From Luscinia megarhynchos (taxonomy: Eukaryota; Chordata; Aves; Passeriformes; Turdidae): a stretch of 64,000 nucleotides of DNA. Both the position numbers and the translations under genes were made by a program. Position 1 is the stretch's first letter; each line of letters starts with the position of its first letter. Of this stretch, positions 57,621 through 64,000 are shown piece by piece. The notes beneath the pieces were generated by a model. It saw nothing but the letters and a program-made list of their open reading frames with translations, did no database searches and had not been told where the DNA came from. The DNA is taken from assembly GCA_034336665.1 (NCBI GenBank), contig CM067569.1:22479320-22543319 (forward strand), read 5' to 3'.

Positions 57621-60600
57621 CCCCTCCCTCTTTCTTTTTTTGAGACAAAGAAAAACAGAAAAATAACTTTCAGTATAACCATTTGATGGTCTTTTTTTTC
57701 CCCCCTTTGAACAGAGTAATAGTTTCATATAAGCTTCCCAGAGACTTGGATATTAATTGCACTTGAATTCAATAAATTTTAGAACCATGTGTGTCCAGAA
57801 CTTAGCCATCATTTCTATAAATGGAGAAGGAGGCTGTGCAAGACTGCCATACTCACCAGGACTGCACAGTTGCGTGGCTATGGGAAAGACCACATGAAGT
57901 TTTTTTCTTTAGGTCCAGAAAAATGTTGTTGTCATATCATTTGGTCTTATGAGAAAACAGACTTCTTCCCTGTTAAAAAAAAAATTCTAATACGTAAGAG
58001 AAAAAGGGAATAACATCTTGTACCAGCTTTCTGTAACCTGTTTTAGTACCCCACTGGTTGGCTGATCTTAACTGATGGACCCTTGATGGTTTACAGAGGT
58101 CTCATAAAGCTTCTGGTAACGTGTACTGTGAAAGCACATCAGAAAAGGAGGATGGTTGAAAGCCTGTGGGCCACTGTTTGCTTTCTTGGTGATTGGCTGA
58201 ACTGCCTCTCTTGACTTCATCAACTGTCTAAAATATTTCATACATTTAAATAATTACTCTTAACAGTGCAGTGAGTCATCTGGTGAAAGTTTGATGACTG
58301 CCTTCCTATTTTAAGATCTCCAAGCCTTTACCAGTGCTATTTAAGCCAGACAAGTGTGTTGGGGGAGTGACAGAAATCTTGTATTATTTCACAGGCAGCC
58401 AACATTTGTAACTTCTGGTTAGACAGAAATGATAGGCAGACCATTTTATTTTGTTATTTGAACAATTTATCTCAACGTATTTTTATGTTGCATCAGGTTC
58501 AGTTAAGGTGGCTACTACTATTGAATTGTGAATTAAACTGTATTTGCCTCAATAATGTTATAGATTGATGGTGTCATGTTTATAAGGTATCATACATTGC
58601 TTCCTGATAACAAAATAATTGTTGAAGAGCATCTGAAAACATTGCACATCTACTTCCTGGATGATGAGCTATTTCCATTTTTGAGCAAGCCCAACAATAA
58701 GTGTTTACACGGTGAAAACAAAAGAATGAAATGTGTACATTGGCCAGACAGTCTGTGAAGAACTGTGTGGCACAAGTTTGAAACCACACAAAAATGGCCT
58801 TTTTTTCCTCCCCCTCTTCTGCTACCCTGTCACATGTCCAAAATACTATAGCTTCTAATCTCAAGGACCTAGTATGGCCTAATCTGATGATGTTCCAGAC
58901 ACACTACTTTGTCCTGACCTTATATCCTGCACTAGGGAGTGAGTTACTCTTTCCATGGTATGGCCACTCCCTCACTATGGCTAGGATCTGCCTGGAATGC
59001 AGTGCAAGGCAGCTGAGCCACGAATTCCTGGGTTTTGGCTATTAGAAATGCTCTATTGAGTAGTCCTGAGCTGTCTTCCCTGTGACTGGGGAAAAGGAAG
59101 GTTAGAACCTTGCTGCCTTAATAAAGCATCAAAGACATAGAAGCAGCATTGCAGTGTCCTGCTGAATTAAGTTACAGTTTGGTTCAGTTTAAAAAATTGT
59201 CTTTTGTTTCATAACTGCTCAAGAGCAGTAGGCTTTAATGGCAGGTGAAGTAAAACAGCAGGTATCTACAGCAAAACATTAACAAGATTGCACCAGACAG
59301 AGGTGGTGCTACTAGAAAATTGGAGGTAAAGAGTGGGTGACATTAGATTGAGTCTCTCTGTCAGATGGAAAACACTCTTTTCAATAACTATTCACAACAA
59401 AATATGAAGTTCTCTGTAAAATGTTTCATTGGGGAATGCAAACCACCACTATCCAACACAGTACTTCAACAACAGAAAATTTAATAAATTATCTTCCTGA
59501 TCAAATTATTATACTTCGACTAAATCAGTCTGAGTCAGATTTTTAAAAGAACCTTGAAGTTCAGACAAAGAAATCCCTTTTGCCATGGTTTCTGAATATT
59601 TAAATTCTGTAGAGAGGCTGATATTATAGGCTTAATGGATAAAATAGACATTTAAAAAGTCAGAATATCTGCTATAAAATACTTGTTTTAAAGCAAAAAA
59701 TATGACAACTCCAAGACTTCACATTTAAAGTGAGCTTCAGTTTCATTGAGAGAAAATATCTAAGGATTTGTCAATTGACAGAATTATTAGTGATTAAATG
59801 TGGCTTTTTGAGAGCACTTTTGTTTTAGTTGAAAGCCATATATGTACTTACCTACAGCAACATCACACAACTCTCTTGAAGATTTACCAGTCCAGACACA
59901 CAAATCTACCTGCTCACCCCTTACCTTAATAAGTGACAATGAAAAAATTTAATGGTGTTTTATCTGTCCATCACAAAAAATTACTTCTGACTGCTGGCTG
60001 AGTGATGTTTTCCAAGGCTGATGCTTACCAAGCATTTGAGTCCATATTTGTGTTTCCCTTTTTTCCTGCATAGTACCAGAGCAACAAAGATGCACGGTAT
60101 GTCTGTCATATATTCAAAATATTTAAATACTGTTATAAAACTAACAATCTAAAATTAGTTTAATATAAGTGAAAAAGGAGATAGGAAACCATGATTTGGC
60201 AAAGTGTCTTTCTCTTTACCGTGTTGCTTTTAAATTCCTCAGAAATACAAATGTGATGTTAAAGGGTGAAAGCAGTTTGGGAATAAAGGCTTCCAGTCTC
60301 AGCCTTCTTAAACTGGGAGCCACAGTCCTGACAGCTATTAAAAAAATAAAGTAACTTTTGGGTTTGATTTTGTATAATGAGCATATGACAAAAAGGTTTA
60401 CTTCTACGTTATCCTGCAGGTGTAACTGCTGTCTGTCAATTTACCCTGTATTTTATTTTGATGATGAGAGAACACTAGGGAGAATAAAAAATTGTCTTCA
60501 TCAAAAACCTTAACAGGAAAGAAAAATGTCTCAAGACAATTTCACATATTGGTGGTTATTTGTGATGGTTAAAAGAATTATCTGAAAACAAAGAACTCTT

Positions 60601-61639
60601 TCACAATGAATCTAAACAGAAAAGCTTTAATAACATTTACATCTGTGTATCATCCATGTCTCCAAATGCAAGTCATGAATAACACATAAACTAGAGTATA
60701 TAGGGAACAGAAGTGCTAGCACATCATTTAAAATCCAACACACCCCATCGTCAGTGGAATCAAATACACAGCAGGAATGGTTCCAGTTGATAGACACACA
60801 ATGAAGTCATTGAAAATGAAAACATATTAATTATGTTCCTAAAGGTTAAGAGAGGAATGGCTGAATTCTCTAATCCTGGACTAATATTAGTGCCCCAAAT
60901 CCATGAAGGAAAGTCTGTAATGTTTCAAAAATTGGGGAAAATTTTACTTGCACTTATTTGTTTCTCACCCATGACTGACTCTACAGAATGGGGGTTAGCA
61001 GGGGGAAGAGCAGGAAGTGCAAGACAAAGACAAAACCAGGGAGAATTATCAACAAAAAAAGATGTTCTTGGTCCAAACAAGCCACTTGCACTACATGAGC
61101 TAATTGTAAGAATAGACCATTTCTAAACTGCAGCTGTTATGTGCTTAAGCAAACCCTGCTGGGAGAAGGGCTTTGTGGAACACCTCTCCTTGCACAGACA
61201 CACGGAGTGCCCTTTAACAGAGCAATTCAAAGTGAGTGTATGAGGGAAATCTTTCCTGCTTCCAAATTTTCCTGAGCTTATTACAAGATGTGAGCCTAGC
61301 TTGTCACTCTGACATAGGCTTCCCTTAAGTGTTTTCTATTTTCATTATCTTTTTGCCTATATTAAATCACAGCAACCTAGGATGAAGCCTGTGTGTGGGT
61401 ATGTTGGGAAATGAGTAAGGGGGGGCTGTGGGAAAACACTCAGGTTGTGTGATATAAAATGACAGGCATCAAAAACCCCACAAAATACCTAGCTTGGTCA
61501 CAGTCATTTTCTTTGTACAACATTTTTTGGTTGTTGCTGTGGAGTAGTGAGATCACTCATTTTGCAGTTGATTTTAGATGTATTCTTTCTCTACTCTTTT
61601 CCCCACCCTCCCTCAAATCCTTATCCAGCCATCTCTGAC
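57621..61639. other. Unique A+T-rich non-coding DNA
   Basis: Nothing recognisable. Pyrimidine runs occur near 57,618-57,641 and 57,690-57,708. Overlapping opposing frames at 58,576-58,864 and short frames at 58,794-59,045, 60,169-60,354 and 60,833-61,126 have no known similarity and no splice context I can defend. Confidence 0.5.
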
Positions 61640-61870
61640 ACAAGGCAATTGCACCTGGGTTCCCAACTATATTAACTCCATTGTGCTGGTGTGCTGAGCA
61701 CCCTGATCCTTAATGTCATTATGCTAAAACCCAAATCCTCCCAATAGCAAGGGGTTAATTGTCTGTTTTCAATGTACTTTAAAGCTCTCAGCTCTTTGGA
61801 ATGATGTTTCCATGAGGGTTGAATGTAATTACAAAATAATATAGGCACTCTGTCTTATTTTCAGGGAATG
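61640..61870. promoter_or_regulatory. Possible conserved non-coding element
   Basis: Mixed-composition sequence without repeats carries CAATTGCACCTGGG, CCTTAATGTCATTATGC, GGGGTTAATTGTCTG and GAATGTAATTACAAAATAAT. This clustering of TAAT/ATTA sites resembles conserved regulatory DNA. It is called on texture only and is the first of three such blocks at this end of the window. Confidence 0.3.
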
Positions 61871-62329
61871 ATACCTAAGTCCTTGCTGGTTTATATTGGG
61901 GCTCTTCTTTCAGAGTACTTGATGCAAGGTATTTGCAAATTTGAGCCTTTGGGCTTTAAATGTTGTGCTGCTTCTTCTGTTCCTTTTTCACTACAGATTA
62001 GGTATAATTGATGACCTGCATTTACAGACATGGGTGGTATACAGATGTAAATGTTATTATAGCTTTTATATTTTATGTTCTTTCTGAAAGATCATTTTGT
62101 CTTTGAATAATACTCCTGTTCAGATTTTGGGGGGTTTATCTCTAAAAGAGAATATGAAATGGATATTGCACATCGTATATTTCTTAAAAGTAATTTGGAA
62201 TTTTAGGGTATGGGATTGGTGGTGACTGATACACTGCCTGGATGAGATATATCCCTTTGAAAATAACAGCGCCAGTACATGCCTGCATCTGTCTAACCTC
62301 ATAATTCACTTTCACATTGGGTTATGGAT
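61871..62329. other. Unique non-coding DNA between candidate elements
   Basis: No gene or repeat is recognised. A 60-codon minus-strand frame at 62,120-62,302 is unsupported. Confidence 0.45.
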
Positions 62330-62690
62330 GTCTGCATTCAGTGAGTCTATCTTCCCTTTAGGTATTATTTCAGCCCTTTGAGATAATAAGGAAAGTTTAA
62401 TTGCGTTGTTAATTGATTTTTTGCACAACATTATTACCTTGATTGATTGCAGAGTTGATGAAAATGTTAGACACAGGCAGTGTAAAGTATCAGCCCAGTA
62501 AGGAGTGGGAGCCTTGTGGAGAATAGATAACCTTGATGTTAAGAGCTATATCCTTCAGATATGTCTTCCCTTGACATATTGATGGCCCTTGAAAAGGGAA
62601 AAGCTGATTGTATGCAGAATGCAATCATTAAACCCACTTCAGCTGGCTGTTGATTAATTTGTTTTTTCCTGAAGGATCTAGTTAAAGAGA
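62330..62690. promoter_or_regulatory. Candidate conserved non-coding element (homeodomain/PBX-like motifs)
   Basis: The block contains GTTTAATTGCGTTGTTAATT (62,396-62,415), CCTTGATTGATTGCAGAG (about 62,437-62,454), GCAATCATTAAACCC near 62,621 and TGTTGATTAATTTG near 62,648. TGATTGAT is a PBX/HOX-type composite site, and TAATT/AATTA words are frequent. There is no open frame and no repeat. Together with 61,640-61,870 and 63,630-63,995 it suggests an enhancer cluster. Confidence 0.4.
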
Positions 62691-63629
62691 AGGCCTCACT
62701 AGTATCAACAGCAGCCATTTTCCAGGCTTCAGATTATACTTAACCCTCTCCTAGAAGAAAGAAAAATGAGACTGTCTTGGTTTAGACAGGCAGATTGTCT
62801 GCAAACATTCAGTCCAACTGCAATTTGGGGATTATAACACTCACTTTACCCCGTTAACTACTGCTTCCTCTGTGACCTCTCCTCCCCCTGCCTTCAGTGT
62901 TCAGCTTTGCCACAGCTAGCACAAAGTCACGTTTGATGTTTTCTGAGTAAGGCCAGTGTCTGTTCTCAGCAGAGATGCCAACAGGGATGTCAAGCTTGTT
63001 TTGCCCAAAGACTGAAATACTTCAGTAGCATACAGCTTCTTCCCAGGAGCCTCTCTGAAAGGACCACAGGGTTCACTGCACACACGTAAGTGGTTAAGCT
63101 TTCCTTATCCCTGAAAAGATCTTTCTTGTGTAATTTTTTATTATTACTTTTGAGATCTTTGAGGTCTTCTGTAGGGCAGTTTGTGCTGTTCAGCGCTGCC
63201 CCAGGCTTAACAGCAGCACTCATGTGCCCTGTTGTTGAATACATTTAACCAAACAGTGGCTGTGTGTGACTGGCTTTCCTGCTGTGAGTTCATGTGATGG
63301 TCTAATCCCAGACTACCTGCTACCTTCAGAGGACTTTCTGCTTTAATAGCACCCACACCGAGAGCAAAGGTGAAGCATATTGCCTAAATGGCCTTCCTGT
63401 GGCAGAAGGGGCTTCCTTGGCTGCAAAACATTCTCGGGACTCGGGGACAGCTTCTATCTTAAGCCTTTCTCTTCCTTGTACCAGCAAATAACTCAACACA
63501 TCCAAAATATATATGCAGCTTTAACCAAGCAATTTAATGCCTCTGAGTGTGGTGGAGATTTTATCCATCCATTAACCATTTAAAGGGTATTTGGTAAAGT
63601 AACAGGTTATTGCTTCCTTTAGCTTGGTA
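62691..63629. other. Unique non-coding DNA
   Basis: Nothing recognisable. Short frames at 62,990-63,244 minus and 63,380-63,583 plus have no known similarity. Confidence 0.5.
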
Positions 63630-63995
63630 GTTTCAAATGCTACCCTTTTTTGTGTTTCTGAGTGATAACAGTGATCACTGCTGCTTGATTATTTGGCCAC
63701 ATGTGTTTTATTAGGTCCATCGTGAACATTTTGCCAGTGAGCTCCTTTTTCATAGGGGGACATGTTAACGTGTGACATAGTCAAGTCTGACAAATTTGAA
63801 CCAGCCAAATAAGTGAGTAATATTTCAAGCTGTCAAAGTGGGTGAATACTGATTAACTGACATACTCCAAAAGCTCTCACCAATATCCGTGCTCTGGTGG
63901 AAAATGTTTACTAAGCAGAACACTTGTTAGAAAGTCTTTAGTGCTTTAACTAAACTTTAATCACTCTTACCCTAATGGAAGGGTTTTAATGTGCT
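63630..63995. promoter_or_regulatory. Possible conserved non-coding element
   Basis: Balanced, non-repetitive sequence with retained CpGs (CATCGTGAAC, TAACGTGTG, TATCCGTGC) and words such as ACAGTGATCACTG (a near-perfect dyad near 63,668), GATTATTTGGCCACATGTG and CTGATTAACTGAC. The texture is that of a conserved element, possibly continuing past the window edge. Confidence 0.3.
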
Positions 63996-64000
63996 TTTCA

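Noticed and set aside
1..64000. CRISPR arrays, operons, bacterial promoters, tRNA or rRNA genes
   Set aside because: No regularly spaced repeats, no cloverleaf or rRNA signature seen, and the repeat content is that of a vertebrate nuclear genome.

Overview
This window looks like non-coding nuclear DNA of a bird, most likely a passerine. Three observations support that. It carries CR1 retrotransposon tails ending in the short ATTCTRTG-type 3' repeat. It carries a solo LTR of a type I recognise from songbird genomes (ERVL-like, TG...CA, 5-bp target duplication). It also holds older amniote repeats (L3/CR1-like LINE pieces and MIR-like SINE pieces) in an A+T-rich background. The species call is inference from repeat content; no gene names the organism.

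I found no protein-coding gene, tRNA, rRNA, CRISPR array or bacterial-type operon. Open frames are short (155 codons at most), fall on both strands, and show no domain, signal peptide or codon bias I can recognise. Several of them lie inside repeats. The window is best read as one very long intron or a gene desert.

Layout. 1-8.3 kb: A+T-rich unique DNA with a possible hAT end (about 1.0 kb), a POU/homeodomain-like motif cluster (1.5 kb) and the solo ERV LTR (2.5-3.0 kb). 8.3-19.5 kb: a minus-strand CR1 tail, a tandem 15-mer, an A/C-rich tract, a conserved-looking block (16.3-16.8 kb), a compound TA/TG/TA microsatellite (18.3 kb) and an ancient minus-strand CR1/L3 fragment (19.2-19.5 kb). 19.5-43.6 kb: mostly unique DNA with a 42-bp CR1 tail at 32.6 kb and several motifs in which a 3' splice site directly abuts a 5' splice site, the best at 27,190/27,191. 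43.6-45.3 kb: a plus-strand CR1, an older minus-strand CR1/L3 piece and a T/G-rich tract. 52.9-54.0 kb: two MIR-like fragments in opposite orientation on either side of a 22-nt A run. 55.7-55.9 kb: a small CpG-richer patch. 57.0-57.6 kb and 61.6-64.0 kb: sequence with the texture of vertebrate conserved non-coding elements (retained CpGs, dense TAAT/ATTA and TGATTG-type homeodomain words).

No clearly novel biological system is visible. The two most testable ideas are that the DNA is a very long plus-strand intron with zero-length-exon (recursive) splice sites, and that its right-hand end holds a cluster of conserved developmental enhancers. Both need alignment or RNA data.
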